A stretch of 64,000 bases of DNA from an uncultured Bacilli bacterium (GCA_934201705.1 CAKPXF010000013.1:1-64000); one strand, 5' to 3'; counted from the first letter of the stretch, positions 43,682 to 53,822 are shown. The notes: generated by a model from the letters alone, not told the origin. Program-made: numbers and translations.

Positions 43682-45409
43682 TTAAATTATATTAAAATCT
43701 TCCATTGTGATTTGAGTTTCAATTTCATTTTCAATATCCATTTCAACTCCACTAAAGTCTTCCTTATTTGCATGAACAAATCTTGCTTCATAAGAATCCT
43801 TATATTTTTTACCAGACATTTTAGTCCCTGAAGTAATAAATTTGCAATACATTAATTTATCATCAGTTATATTAAATGTAAAGTTATCGATATTTTCAAC
43901 ATTATTACCATTATTTGATTTACTATGTAATTGGCCTTTAATTTCTATATCATTTCCTTTTTTAACTCCTGAAACTGTAACTTCCATTGTAGCACCATTA
44001 TTAAATGTTGTTTTACCTAAATCATAATTTGTGAAATCTTCTAAAATAGAAGCAATTTCAGTCCAATATAATGGATTTGCATCTAAATAATTTCTAGTGC
44101 TATTTATATAGCTTTTGGCAATTCCAGCATAAGCTGAAGTTATATAATTAGTAAATTGGCCACCTCTAATTATTCCACCTTCAATTGCTTTAGTAAAAAT
44201 TCTATAATTTGCTTTTTCACCATTTGGTAAATCGTTTTCATCCACTAATTGAATATAGCCATTATTATCAGTAATATTGTTTTTATAGGCAATTATTTTA
44301 CCTTCAAATTTAGCATCACCAAATTCAGTTCTTCCAGTTTCAGCAAAATCAAAAGCGCCATGATAAATCATTGAATAATTTGTTTGTCTAACATTATTTG
44401 AATAAGCATAAATATTACGAATAATATCTAAAGCCATATCATCTGAAATTGCACCATCAGCAACATTTGATACATCAATTACTTTCTTTGGCGCATTATG
44501 AATGCTACTTTCATTTGGAATATCATCTAAGGTATAATATGTATCTTTAAAATCTTCTTTATTACCAAGAGTAAGATTTGAAATAGTATAAATTGTTAAT
44601 GCTGATGTTCCTATTTCATAATCAGTATCTAGCTTATCAAGCATACTTCTATCATTGTAAGTTATCTCTTTAAATGATTTTGTTTTTGTATCGTATGAAA
44701 CACTATAGTTTATAATAATTGGTTTATAGCTATCATCACCTGGATATTGACATGATAAATTATAATGTTCAACGCCATCTATAGTTTCAATTTCGATAAT
44801 TGGTTCTTCATAGCCACTATCTGTTGGAAAATAACTATTTGGGTCCTTAAAAGCATTTTTAATAACCCCTATAATTGATAAATAATTAAAGTATGAATCA
44901 TAAGTATGATAATAATCAATTTCTTGGCAATTTACAAATGACTGATTTGGCTGTGTTTCACACATAAAGTAATCATAAATATAGCCATCCTTCACAAAAA
45001 TTTGGCCTTTTGCTGTATCATTTGTTTTTGCAATTGTTGTTTCAACACCATCTAATGCCTCAATTGACACACTATCAGTAATTACATTATGATTATATAA
45101 TTTAAATGAATGTGCTGCTTTATAGTTGATCCAACCTGTTTTAAAATTGCCAGTTACAAAATACTTTGGATTATTATAATAATTAAAGGTATATGATCTA
45201 TCAACAAAATCATATGAAACCACCTTATTTACATCAATAGAAGATAATAAGCTAACAAGTTTTTCACTTGATGCTTCTTGATTAATTATTGATGATGAAA
45301 CATCTTCAGTTGATGAAACATTATCAGATTGGCTTACATTTTCATTATTACAGCTTGCAAGTAAAGCTAAAGCTAATACTTGACTAATTATTAATAATTT
45401 CTTTTTCAT
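43682..45409 (-). CDS. lipoprotein of unknown function
   Basis: 575 residues. N-terminal charged start, hydrophobic core and lipobox LASC; the mature protein begins with a Ser/Asn-rich linker. The body is beta-rich, Tyr/Asp/Asn-rich and has no motif I recognise. It starts 8 bases after its upstream neighbour with RBS AGGTG, so both lipoproteins form one operon, ended by the strong hairpin at 43642. Confidence 0.7.
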   Translation of the reverse strand: MKKKLLIISQVLALALLASCNNENVSQSDNVSSTEDVSSSIINQEASSEKLVSLLSSIDVNKVVSYDFVDRSYTFNYYNNPKYFVTGNFKTGWINYKAAHSFKLYNHNVITDSVSIEALDGVETTIAKTNDTAKGQIFVKDGYIYDYFMCETQPNQSFVNCQEIDYYHTYDSYFNYLSIIGVIKNAFKDPNSYFPTDSGYEEPIIEIETIDGVEHYNLSCQYPGDDSYKPIIINYSVSYDTKTKSFKEITYNDRSMLDKLDTDYEIGTSALTIYTISNLTLGNKEDFKDTYYTLDDIPNESSIHNAPKKVIDVSNVADGAISDDMALDIIRNIYAYSNNVRQTNYSMIYHGAFDFAETGRTEFGDAKFEGKIIAYKNNITDNNGYIQLVDENDLPNGEKANYRIFTKAIEGGIIRGGQFTNYITSAYAGIAKSYINSTRNYLDANPLYWTEIASILEDFTNYDLGKTTFNNGATMEVTVSGVKKGNDIEIKGQLHSKSNNGNNVENIDNFTFNITDDKLMYCKFITSGTKMSGKKYKDSYEARFVHANKEDFSGVEMDIENEIETQITMEDFNII

Positions 45410-45417
45410 TGTTACAC

Positions 45418-47946
45418 CTACTTACTAATTTCAAATGTATATGGCACAAGCACTGTAGATGCTTCACCATAGTCATATTCTGTGTTATCTTCAACAAAAT
45501 ATAAATTAACTTCAAAGCTACTTCCATCATTAGCTACCTTATAAGCCTTATTCAACTTAATTAAAGGTAATATATACATACTATCATTATAATAATCATC
45601 TATAGCAGTAAATGACGTAAAGGTAATTGTATTATTAGCATCATCAATGACGACATTTAAATTTATAGTATATTCAGTTTCACGGCCATCAACAATTGTA
45701 AGAACAGCTGTAGTTTTTGAAGTAAATTTCAAGGAATTGCTAATAACATCATATCCTTCCTCTACGCTTTCATCATGACAAACATATGTATTTTTTAATA
45801 AAACATCTAAGATTGAATTAACCTCTTCTTTTTTCGTAACATTAATAGTTAATGAAGCCTTAACTGTCCCATCAAGCTTACTTGTTGCAACAATAGTTGA
45901 AGTACCTTCAGTATCTGAAGTAAAACTATAAGTACCATTAGCATTTTTAGTAATTGTTCCTTTTCCATTAACTGTTACATCAATATCCTGAGAAGCAACT
46001 TCTGGTAAAACATTAAATGAAATATTGTCTACACTTTCATTAACAAATGTATCAACAGTTGCCATCTTTTTGCCGTTTACTAAAACCTCCATTGATGTAG
46101 GAAGTGTTTCGCCAACGTTAATTACAACTTCCTTCTTTACTTTATTTTTAGTTGAATAAATAGTTAAAGTAGTAGTTCCAGCAGACTCAATTTGGATACT
46201 CCTACCTTCATTAATAATAGTTGCTACATCTAAATTACTTGACTCATCAATAATAATATTATCAATTCTACTATCAGCATATTTTGGTGCTGGGTTTAAA
46301 TAACTAATATGATATTTTTGACCAACTTCAAATTTTGTGGTTTTTTCACCCTTACTATTAGCAAATACTGGTGTAAAATCAGTAAAGTATAATTTTGAAG
46401 GATCAAGCTCATTAGTTTCTTGTGTTAATAAATTACCAAATGTTTGCGACAATTCAATATTATACATTTCATAATACTTTGCATTTTCTTTTAATTCTAA
46501 TTTATTAAAATCAAATGAAGTCTTGTCATAAACTAATGATTTAACATTAATATTTACTAATATGCCCTCATCATTAAATGTGTACACACCTTTGTTAAAG
46601 AAAGCTTTTCCATTACTTGCTTGAGATGGAAGCTCTTCAATGACAAATGTTGTAGCAGTAATTACATTATTTGCTTCTACAATGTTCAAATTAACTCCTG
46701 CGGCAGTGCCACCAAAATACATAGGAATTGAACCAAAACCAATTGAGTTTTCATATAAGCCTGCGAAATGAAGTGTTGCGATATCTGATAGTCCAACATG
46801 GCTATTCATAATTATCTTAGTTGAATTAGTAATAGCATCAGCTCGTGTAATTTGATTACTGCTGCTACTAACCTCATCTACAATTGTTTTTTTAATAGGA
46901 GTAACTGCATGATAGCCATCTTCATATACTTGGAAAGCATAATAATTACCATCATCACTCATACCTTTAAAGATATTTGATTTAAAATTTTCTTCAACTG
47001 CTTCTGTTGCTCCATACTCTAAAAAAGTATTATGTGTTGTGGTATTACCAATCATATAACGGTTCATAGAATCCTTATAAACATTATATGTCGTCTTTTG
47101 TATAGCGTGAGTTTTATCACCTGTATATTTACTTACTGTATCAAAATCAAGATTAACTTGATATGTTTGAACAGTCTTTTTATTCTCTTTTTCCATTGAT
47201 GCTTTTAATTTAGCATTCATTTCATCAACATCTTTTTTTCCAGCAACATTAATTTTTAAATACATATCTTGCTTTAAATTAGTTCCTTTAACCTTTAAAG
47301 TCATTACTAAACTTTCTATTGTTTTTAAAGGCGTTAATGTATTTGTTTTTGAATCAAATAAACAATAGCCATCAACATCAAATGAAGCTTCTAATTCTTC
47401 ATCATCCTTGTTAGTTGAATCATACGTTACATTTAATTTATAATCAGTACCAATGTCAAGCTTATAATAAGTTGTATTATTAGATTTAACAATCTCAACA
47501 CTTTCATCAAAGCTTGCATTAAATGAACTTACTGAAGCAGAAGATATTGATAATGTAATAGAATCTGTTTTATTATTATCGTCACTAGTTACAGTAATTG
47601 TAACGTTACCTGCTTTTCTTGCTAAAACCTCACCAGTAAAAGAAACTGACGCAACATCTTCATTTGATGATTCATAATTCACTAATTTATTTGTTGCATT
47701 TTCAGGTAATACCTTAACATTTAATTGTAATGTTTGTCCGATTTTTAAATTTACAATATCTTTATTAACTATTTCAACTGATTCAACTTTAACATCACTT
47801 ACTGTCGATGAGCTTTCTTCAACAATTGAACTTAAATTATTAGATGATGAATCGCTATTTGAATCAAAAAAAGAACTCTCATTGTTATTATTACAGCCAA
47901 TTAATGTAAAAACCGCCAACCCTAATGCTAAAAAACTTTTTTTCAT
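45418..47946 (-). CDS. lipoprotein with Big_2 Ig-like domain
   Basis: 842 residues. Lipobox LIGC at the N-terminus, Ser/Asn-rich linker, then a bacterial Ig-like (Big_2) domain at ~52-135 (IGQTLQLNVKVLPENATN, YESSNEDVASVS, AGNVTITVTS). Two further Ig-like stretches occur around 600-720 (VGETLPTSMEVLV, TSTIVATS). The remainder is not recognised. Probable surface-exposed binding protein. Divergent from the ECF sigma-serpin operon, and first gene of the two-lipoprotein operon with a promoter at 48002-48030. Confidence 0.8.
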   Translation of the reverse strand: MKKSFLALGLAVFTLIGCNNNNESSFFDSNSDSSSNNLSSIVEESSSTVSDVKVESVEIVNKDIVNLKIGQTLQLNVKVLPENATNKLVNYESSNEDVASVSFTGEVLARKAGNVTITVTSDDNNKTDSITLSISSASVSSFNASFDESVEIVKSNNTTYYKLDIGTDYKLNVTYDSTNKDDEELEASFDVDGYCLFDSKTNTLTPLKTIESLVMTLKVKGTNLKQDMYLKINVAGKKDVDEMNAKLKASMEKENKKTVQTYQVNLDFDTVSKYTGDKTHAIQKTTYNVYKDSMNRYMIGNTTTHNTFLEYGATEAVEENFKSNIFKGMSDDGNYYAFQVYEDGYHAVTPIKKTIVDEVSSSSNQITRADAITNSTKIIMNSHVGLSDIATLHFAGLYENSIGFGSIPMYFGGTAAGVNLNIVEANNVITATTFVIEELPSQASNGKAFFNKGVYTFNDEGILVNINVKSLVYDKTSFDFNKLELKENAKYYEMYNIELSQTFGNLLTQETNELDPSKLYFTDFTPVFANSKGEKTTKFEVGQKYHISYLNPAPKYADSRIDNIIIDESSNLDVATIINEGRSIQIESAGTTTLTIYSTKNKVKKEVVINVGETLPTSMEVLVNGKKMATVDTFVNESVDNISFNVLPEVASQDIDVTVNGKGTITKNANGTYSFTSDTEGTSTIVATSKLDGTVKASLTINVTKKEEVNSILDVLLKNTYVCHDESVEEGYDVISNSLKFTSKTTAVLTIVDGRETEYTINLNVVIDDANNTITFTSFTAIDDYYNDSMYILPLIKLNKAYKVANDGSSFEVNLYFVEDNTEYDYGEASTVLVPYTFEISK

Positions 47947-48001
47947 TTTTTTACTCCTTTCGTAAATATAAATATTTCTTATTTATATATACATGTAATC
48001 A

Positions 48002-48030
48002 ATTATAATACAATAGATTAACACATTCAA
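48002..48030 (-). promoter_or_regulatory. promoter of the two-lipoprotein operon
   Basis: TTGAAT (48030-48025), 17-base spacer, TATAAT (48007-48002), ~55 bases before the ATG at 47946. Confidence 0.65.
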
Positions 48031-48085
48031 TAAGTTTTTGAACAATTATACTTTAATAATGCTTTCAAAAAAATTATAATAAAAA

Positions 48086-48112
48086 TGTGACAATTTTATA
48101 AATTATATTGTC
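48086..48112 (+). promoter_or_regulatory. possible ECF-type promoter of the sigma-serpin operon
   Basis: TGTGAC (48086-48091) and TGTC (48109-48112), with GACAAT / ATTGTC as an inverted pair 12 bases apart, 25 bases before the sigma-factor ATG. ECF factors often activate their own operon from a -35 with AAC/AC and a -10 with GTC; here this is only suggestive. Confidence 0.3.
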
Positions 48113-48136
48113 TTATTTAATGTAGGTACTTACAAT

Positions 48137-48655
48137 ATGAAAGATGAAGAAAAATTATATTTAGCTATTAAAAGTAATAGCCAGGCAAAAATTGAAAAGG
48201 CTTTTAAGGATATTTATTATCAGTATTATGGATTACTGTCTTTTATTGCAGCAAAATATTTGAAAAGCAATGAGGATGTTGAAGAGATAGTTAATGATGC
48301 TTTTATTAATTTCTTTAATAATATAAATACAAATTTTTCTTCAATAAAGTATTATTTAGTAAATACCACTAAAAATTTAGCTATTAACAAATTAAAAGTT
48401 AATAAAGAATTAATTCCATTTGATGAAAAAATCAACAATGAAAGCTACAAAATATCTACAAATAAGTTTATTTTAGATTTAAAGGATTTCTTAAGTTATG
48501 AAGAATTTTCACTTTTAAATGATTATTTAATAAATGATTATTCATCAATAGAATTAGCTAAAAAATATAAAACATCTAGCAGTAATATTAGAATGAAAAT
48601 GAAAAGAATTATCAAAAGAATTCAAACTGAATTCAAAGGAGTGTATTATGAATAA
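48137..48655 (+). CDS. ECF-type RNA polymerase sigma factor
   Basis: 172 residues. Region 2 at ~25-60 (YYGLLSFIAAKYLKSNED then VEEIVNDAFINFF), a linker, and region 4 at ~110-165 with a helix-turn-helix (DYSSIELAKKYKTSSSNIRMK). Two-domain layout of extracytoplasmic-function sigma factors. Overlaps the serpin gene by 8 bases, the typical arrangement of an ECF factor and its membrane anti-sigma factor. Its target genes are unknown; the divergent lipoproteins are candidates. Confidence 0.85.
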   Translation: MKDEEKLYLAIKSNSQAKIEKAFKDIYYQYYGLLSFIAAKYLKSNEDVEEIVNDAFINFFNNINTNFSSIKYYLVNTTKNLAINKLKVNKELIPFDEKINNESYKISTNKFILDLKDFLSYEEFSLLNDYLINDYSSIELAKKYKTSSSNIRMKMKRIIKRIQTEFKGVYYE

Positions 48656-50000
48656 AATATTTAATCAAAATTTTAAATATAACTTTAATGAAATAAATCA
48701 AAATATTGATTATAATCAATATCTTAATAAAAAAGAAGGGAAAAGAATTAAACCAATAGTAATTTCATTTTGTGCTTTAACAGCTTGCTTGGTAATTTCA
48801 TTACCACTAATATTTAAAAACAATAATTCATCAGCAATTAATGCTTTAAAAGATGTTAAAAGAGTGTATAACAAAGATAATTTACCATTAAACGAAAACT
48901 ATATTAATTCAATAAAGCAATTTACCATTAATTTTAATGACACCTTAAACAAAGATGAAAACATAATTTACTCACCACTTAGTATTCAAACTTGTTATAC
49001 TTTACTTCTTGAAGGAGCTAATAACAATTCATATGACGAATTAAAAAAGGCTCTTTGCTATAATGATAGCTTTTCATATAGTAAAGAAATCTTAAGAATG
49101 CTAAACAATACAACAAAGGATAATGATAAAACTACCTTAGAGCTAAATCAATCAATTTGGCTTGATAATAAATTTAAAAATGCTGTGCATCAAGATTACC
49201 TTGAAACATTAGCAAATAATTATTATGCTGAAATATTTACTGGGGCTTTAAATAGTGAAGAAGCCCATAATGAATTAGCATCATATATAAACAAAAAAAC
49301 ACGTAATTTTCTAAATGTTAAAGCTGAAGACTTTAAGGATTATAATGGTATTTGCTGGTTACTTAATACTATTTATTTAAAAGGAACATGGACAAATGCT
49401 TTTAAAAAAGAGCAAAACTATGTTGATGATTTTACTAACAATGATAATTCAATAAGTAAAGTCACATATATGCAAAATAAAAGCATAAAAACAGGGGCTT
49501 ATATTAATGATGATTATACAATAATAATGCTTCCTTTATATAATAATCTAAAAGCCAATTTATTAATTGCTAATAGCGATTTAAGTATTTATAAAGAAAA
49601 AGAAACATTAAATTCTTTACTTAACTTTAATAAATTAGAAAGTAAGATCGTATCAGCAAATGTTACTCTTCCGCAATTTAAAATTCAAGAAACATATGAT
49701 TTAAAAAATACATTTAAAGCACTAAACGTTTATGATATTTTTGATGAAAATAATGCTGATTTTACTAACATGGCCAATTTAACTGACTCCAATATTTATG
49801 TTGCAAATTCAAAGCATGAGGCTGGAATTGAATTTACAAATGAAGGTATTGAAGGAGCTGCATATACAATTATTGATATGACTACTGAATCTGCCCCATC
49901 ATTAGAATATATAACTATTAACTTTAATAAACCATTTATGTTTTCGATTTCTGATATGGATAACCTTCCTTTATTTGTTGGAACTGTAAATAATTTATAG
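48648..50000 (+). CDS. membrane-anchored serpin, candidate anti-sigma factor
   Basis: 450 residues. A 35-residue charged N-terminus faces the cytosol, followed by one transmembrane helix (~36-56) and a serpin domain (~85-450) outside. Serpin marks: IIYSPLSI, LNTIYLKGTW, LPQFKI, the hinge NEGIEGAAYT (~397-406) before the reactive loop, and the C-terminal FNKPFMFSI. The Gly/Ala-rich hinge suggests an inhibitory serpin; the P1 residue cannot be placed with confidence (Met-Thr-Thr-Glu area). The gene overlaps the ECF sigma gene, where an anti-sigma factor is normally found, so the short cytosolic part may hold the sigma factor. That role is inference. Confidence 0.85.
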   Translation: MNKIFNQNFKYNFNEINQNIDYNQYLNKKEGKRIKPIVISFCALTACLVISLPLIFKNNNSSAINALKDVKRVYNKDNLPLNENYINSIKQFTINFNDTLNKDENIIYSPLSIQTCYTLLLEGANNNSYDELKKALCYNDSFSYSKEILRMLNNTTKDNDKTTLELNQSIWLDNKFKNAVHQDYLETLANNYYAEIFTGALNSEEAHNELASYINKKTRNFLNVKAEDFKDYNGICWLLNTIYLKGTWTNAFKKEQNYVDDFTNNDNSISKVTYMQNKSIKTGAYINDDYTIIMLPLYNNLKANLLIANSDLSIYKEKETLNSLLNFNKLESKIVSANVTLPQFKIQETYDLKNTFKALNVYDIFDENNADFTNMANLTDSNIYVANSKHEAGIEFTNEGIEGAAYTIIDMTTESAPSLEYITINFNKPFMFSISDMDNLPLFVGTVNNL

Positions 50001-50006
50001 AACAAA

Positions 50007-50046
50007 AGCACTTATTACTAAAGCAAAAATTTAGATAATAAGTGCT
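50007..50046. terminator. bidirectional terminator between serpin and phoR
   Basis: AGCACTTATTA / TAATAAGTGCT (11 bp) continuing inward with CTAAA / TTTAG. A-rich left flank and T-rich right flank serve both convergent operons. Confidence 0.8.
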
Positions 50047-50052
50047 CTTTTA

Positions 50053-51702
50053 TTAATGATTCATATCAATTTTTATACTAGTTCCTTCATCCTCTATTGA
50101 TTTTAATGATATTTTATAATTATAAATATCACAAATATGCTTAACAATAGCAAGACCTAAACCTGTTCCACCACTTGCTTTACTTCTCCCTTTATCAACT
50201 CTAAAGAATCTTTCAAAAATTCTACTTTGATACATTAATGGAATTCCAATACCTGTATCACTTACGATAACAACCTTCTTTTTTAAAGTTACATTTATTG
50301 TGCCATTTTCTTTATTATATTTAATTGCATTATCAATTAAATTTCTAAACAATTCATCTAATAAAGTTGCATCAGCATAGATATATTCTTCCTGTAAAGA
50401 ATATATAATTTTAATATTTTTTAAGGCAATTTTAGATTCAAGAGAATCAATAATTTCAATCAATAATTTCTTTAAATTAATCTTTTCATCATTTTTATTA
50501 TAGTTTTGTTCAATTGAAGCTAAATTAAGCATATCAATAATAATACTATTCATTCTATTAGCTTCCTTTAATGTCTTAGATGAATAGTTTTTTATTAATT
50601 CTCTATCATCAGCTATTCCTTCAACAATCATTTGCTGATAGCCAATAATACTAGTAAGCGGTGATTTTAATTCATGAGAAGCATTAGCAAAGAAATCCTT
50701 TTTCGTTTTCTCTAAATTTTGTTGAATAGTAATATCTTGAATATTAACAATAACGCCACCTGCAAACCATGTTTCTTTTACATAATTAATGTTACATTGA
50801 AATAATTTACAATTTAACTCCATTGTATAATTACTATTCATACGCTCATCAATTGAATATTTAATTTTTTGCTGCAATACTACATCTCGAATTAAGTAAA
50901 TATAATTCTTACTAATCATTCTATTAGTTTCATCAAAAATATTTAATGCAGCTTTGTTTAATATAACAATACTATAATTTCTATCAATTGCAATAATACC
51001 TTGATTTAATAAATCTAAAACTGTTGAAAATTCCTTTATTTGTCTATTTATTCTATTGATTTGTTCATCTAAGATAACTGTTAAATTATCAATAATCTTT
51101 GGTAAATCATCAATAGTTGTACTGCTCGTGAATTTAACATTAGCTAATGTTGATAGCTCTTTAATTTTATTATTAACTGGAGTTAAACTCCTTTTATTAA
51201 AGTAAAAGCTTAAAAACAATGACAAAAGTTCAATGATTACTAATGTTCCTATACCTATTAAAATATAAAATTTTAAGGCTTCATTGACCTTTCCTATTGA
51301 TATAGCAAGCCTAATATAATAGTCATTTTTAAAATCAGCAATATACATCATTTGCTTTCTTTCAGTTGATGAATATCTAACATTAACATTCAACAAATCT
51401 GTAATTTCTGGCCTAGTTAAGTGATTTTCTATTATTTCGTCTTTAAACGTATCTAAAACAACTGTTCCATCTTTATAAATAATTGTAAGCCGTACATTGC
51501 CATCGATATTATTAACAATATTTTCAACACGTTTAAAATTTTCACCATCAAATGATGACACAGTTAAAGATAAGTAATTTTTAAGTTGAGTTTTATGAAC
51601 ATTATAATTTTCTTTGTATATAATTGTACTTGATACAATAAGCATCAGTAATAATGCAAAAAAAACTATAATAGCATTAGTTATTAATAATCTTTTTTTC
51701 AT
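50053..51702 (-). CDS. phoR: sensor histidine kinase PhoR
   Basis: 549 residues. TM1 ~7-29, an extracytoplasmic sensor of ~115 residues, TM2 ~147-168, a PAS-like part (GIIAIDRNYSIVILNKAAL), HisKA box FFANASHELKSPLTS (His ~342), N box LFRNLIDNAIKYN, and G boxes SDTGIGIP and GGTGLGLAIVKH. Senses phosphate status, with PhoU and Pst, and phosphorylates PhoP. Overlaps phoP by 4 bases (ATGA). Identity as PhoR rests on its place at the end of the pst operon. Confidence 0.88.
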   Translation of the reverse strand: MKKRLLITNAIIVFFALLLMLIVSSTIIYKENYNVHKTQLKNYLSLTVSSFDGENFKRVENIVNNIDGNVRLTIIYKDGTVVLDTFKDEIIENHLTRPEITDLLNVNVRYSSTERKQMMYIADFKNDYYIRLAISIGKVNEALKFYILIGIGTLVIIELLSLFLSFYFNKRSLTPVNNKIKELSTLANVKFTSSTTIDDLPKIIDNLTVILDEQINRINRQIKEFSTVLDLLNQGIIAIDRNYSIVILNKAALNIFDETNRMISKNYIYLIRDVVLQQKIKYSIDERMNSNYTMELNCKLFQCNINYVKETWFAGGVIVNIQDITIQQNLEKTKKDFFANASHELKSPLTSIIGYQQMIVEGIADDRELIKNYSSKTLKEANRMNSIIIDMLNLASIEQNYNKNDEKINLKKLLIEIIDSLESKIALKNIKIIYSLQEEYIYADATLLDELFRNLIDNAIKYNKENGTINVTLKKKVVIVSDTGIGIPLMYQSRIFERFFRVDKGRSKASGGTGLGLAIVKHICDIYNYKISLKSIEDEGTSIKIDMNH

Positions 51703-52373
51703 GCTATAAATTTATATCCAATGCCATAAACTGTTTTAATCATACTTCCATTATCATTTAGCTTAGCACGTAAAGTTTTAATATGCATATCTAAAGCACG
51801 ACTTTCAACGATTTGATCACTGCCCCAAATTTCTTGAAAAATTTGTTCACGAGTTAAAACATTTGGAGAATTTTTCATAAGTAAAGCTAGTATTTCAAAT
51901 TCTTTTACTGTTAATTCCACTAGTTCACCCTTGTATGTACATTCTCTTTTATCAAAATTTAACATTAAATCATTAACAACAATATTGTTTTTACTTTCTT
52001 TATTTATTCTTCTTGATTGAGCATCTACACGAGCCATTAATTCAAGCAAATCAAAAGGTTTTTCAATATAATCATCAGCCCCTAAATCTAAGCCTTCTAC
52101 CTTATCAGTTACTAAATGCTTAGCTGAAATAATAATAATTCTTATTTCATCATTGCTTGGGTTACTTCGAATTATTTTTAAAATATCTTTTCCACTTAAA
52201 TCTGGAAGCATCATATCAAGTAAAATTATGCTAGGTTTACAATTATTAAAAGCATTTAAAAAATCTTTGCCATTATAAAATGTTTTAACATCATATCCTT
52301 GTTTAGTTAATGTTTTATTAATAATCAAAGCTATATCTTCATCATCTTCTAAGGAATATATTACTTTATTCAT
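51699..52373 (-). CDS. phoP: response regulator PhoP/PhoB
   Basis: 224 residues. OmpR/PhoB family: receiver with acidic EDDED start, phospho-Asp in IILLDMMLPD (~52), Lys in DDYIEKPF (~102), and a winged-helix DNA-binding domain (LTVKEFEILALLMKN, VRxx-type RALDMHIKTLRAKL). Probably binds the TTACA repeats upstream of pstS. Ends in TGA overlapping the phoR ATG. Confidence 0.9.
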   Translation of the reverse strand: MNKVIYSLEDDEDIALIINKTLTKQGYDVKTFYNGKDFLNAFNNCKPSIILLDMMLPDLSGKDILKIIRSNPSNDEIRIIIISAKHLVTDKVEGLDLGADDYIEKPFDLLELMARVDAQSRRINKESKNNIVVNDLMLNFDKRECTYKGELVELTVKEFEILALLMKNSPNVLTREQIFQEIWGSDQIVESRALDMHIKTLRAKLNDNGSMIKTVYGIGYKFIA

Positions 52374-52425
52374 GTTTTTTCGCCTTTCTTAATTCAAATA
52401 AAATTTTATCATATTTTAAAATGAT

Positions 52426-53058
52426 TTAAAACATCATTTTATCTTTATAATATCCCGAGCTTATATAAACAACCCATTCGGCAATATTAACACTATGATC
52501 TGCAATTCTTTCTAAATATTTTACCACTAATGTTGTATATATCGCATAAGGTAAATAATCCTCAGAGTTATCTTTTTTTGTAAGTGATTCGATTATTTCC
52601 ATATATTTTTTATCAACAACATCATCCTCTTCTATTACTTTATTTGCTAAATTAAAATCACCATCAATATATGCTTTTATTGAATCTTGAATCATTTTAA
52701 TAACAAAAGCTGATAAGTCAATTACATCGTTTAATCTTTTTTTAGAATAGTTTTTTAATTTTTTAGCGAACTGTAGAATATCTTCAGCATGATCACCAAT
52801 TCTTTCAAGATCTGATACTAGCTTTAACACTCCTGTTACTTCCTTTAAATCCTTAGCAAATAATCTTTCCTTTAATAAAATATTGATACACATTTCTTCA
52901 ATTAATCTTTCATATTGATCTATTAAGTCATCATTAATACTATCAACATTGTTTTTCCCTAAATAAAAGTCTATTGCTTCAGTTATATTTATAATAACCT
53001 CATCACTCATTCTTAAAACTAACTGCTTTAAATTATCCATTTCTTCTTTTACTTTCAT
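52426..53058 (-). CDS. phoU: phosphate regulator PhoU
   Basis: About 210 residues, normal length. Two repeats of the helical PhoU motif: DLERIGDHAEDI (~85) and LERIADHSVNIAEWVVY (C-terminal), with metal-binding acidic residues. Links the Pst transporter to PhoR and represses the pho response at high phosphate. I chose ATG at 53058, one base after the pstB stop with GGAAGG before it, because the longer frame lies inside pstB. Confidence 0.93.
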   Translation of the reverse strand: MKVKEEMDNLKQLVLRMSDEVIINITEAIDFYLGKNNVDSINDDLIDQYERLIEEMCINILLKERLFAKDLKEVTGVLKLVSDLERIGDHAEDILQFAKKLKNYSKKRLNDVIDLSAFVIKMIQDSIKAYIDGDFNLANKVIEEDDVVDKKYMEIIESLTKKDNSEDYLPYAIYTTLVVKYLERIADHSVNIAEWVVYISSGYYKDKMMF

Positions 53059-53059
53059 A

Positions 53060-53821
53060 TTAACCAAACCTTCCTGTAATATAATCCTCTGTTTTACCAT
53101 TTTTAGGATTTGCAAATAATTCTATTGTCTTATCATATTCTATAATTTCACCAAGCAAGAAGAAGGCAGTATAGTCTGAAACTCTAGTTGCTTGTTGCAT
53201 ATTATGAGTTACTATAATAATTGTATAATCATTTTTAAGTTCACTAATTAATTCTTCAATTTTTAAGGTGGCAATTGGATCTAAAGCACTAGTTGGCTCA
53301 TCCATTAAAATAACACTTGGCGACATGGCAATACATCTTGCAATACATAAACGTTGCTTTTGCCCGCCTGATAATCCTAAAGCACTATCCTTTAAGCGAT
53401 CCTTTACTTCTTCATATAATGAAGCCTTTTTTAAAGAGTCGATAACAATTTCTTTAAGTTTTTCTTTATTTTTTATACCTGCACATCTAGGCCCATAAGC
53501 TACATTATCAAAAATTGACATAGTAAAAGGATTAGGATTTTGAAAAACCATTCCTACTTGACTTCTAAGTTCAACGCTATTTAATCCATTAATATTTTTA
53601 TTTTCGTATAGTACTGTTCCTTCAATTTTACAATTATTTATTAAATCGTTCATTCTATTTAAGCAACGAAGTAAAGTTGATTTTCCACAGCCTGATGGGC
53701 CAATAAAGGCTGTTACTTTATTTTTATATAAATCAATATTTATATTTTTTAAGGCATGCTTTTCACCATAATATAAATTAACATCCTGAAGATGAAAAAT
53801 TGTTTTTAGCTTTTCTTCCAT
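53060..53821 (-). CDS. pstB: phosphate ABC transporter ATP-binding protein PstB
   Basis: 253 residues. Walker A GPSGCGKST followed by LLRCLNRMND (PstB-typical), Q-loop VGMVFQNPNPF, signature LSGGQKQRLCIARCIA, Walker B VILMDEPTSALDP. Drives high-affinity phosphate uptake. All catalytic residues are intact. Begins 2 bases after pstA. Confidence 0.96.
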   Translation of the reverse strand: MEEKLKTIFHLQDVNLYYGEKHALKNINIDLYKNKVTAFIGPSGCGKSTLLRCLNRMNDLINNCKIEGTVLYENKNINGLNSVELRSQVGMVFQNPNPFTMSIFDNVAYGPRCAGIKNKEKLKEIVIDSLKKASLYEEVKDRLKDSALGLSGGQKQRLCIARCIAMSPSVILMDEPTSALDPIATLKIEELISELKNDYTIIIVTHNMQQATRVSDYTAFFLLGEIIEYDKTIELFANPKNGKTEDYITGRFG

Positions 53822-53822
53822 A

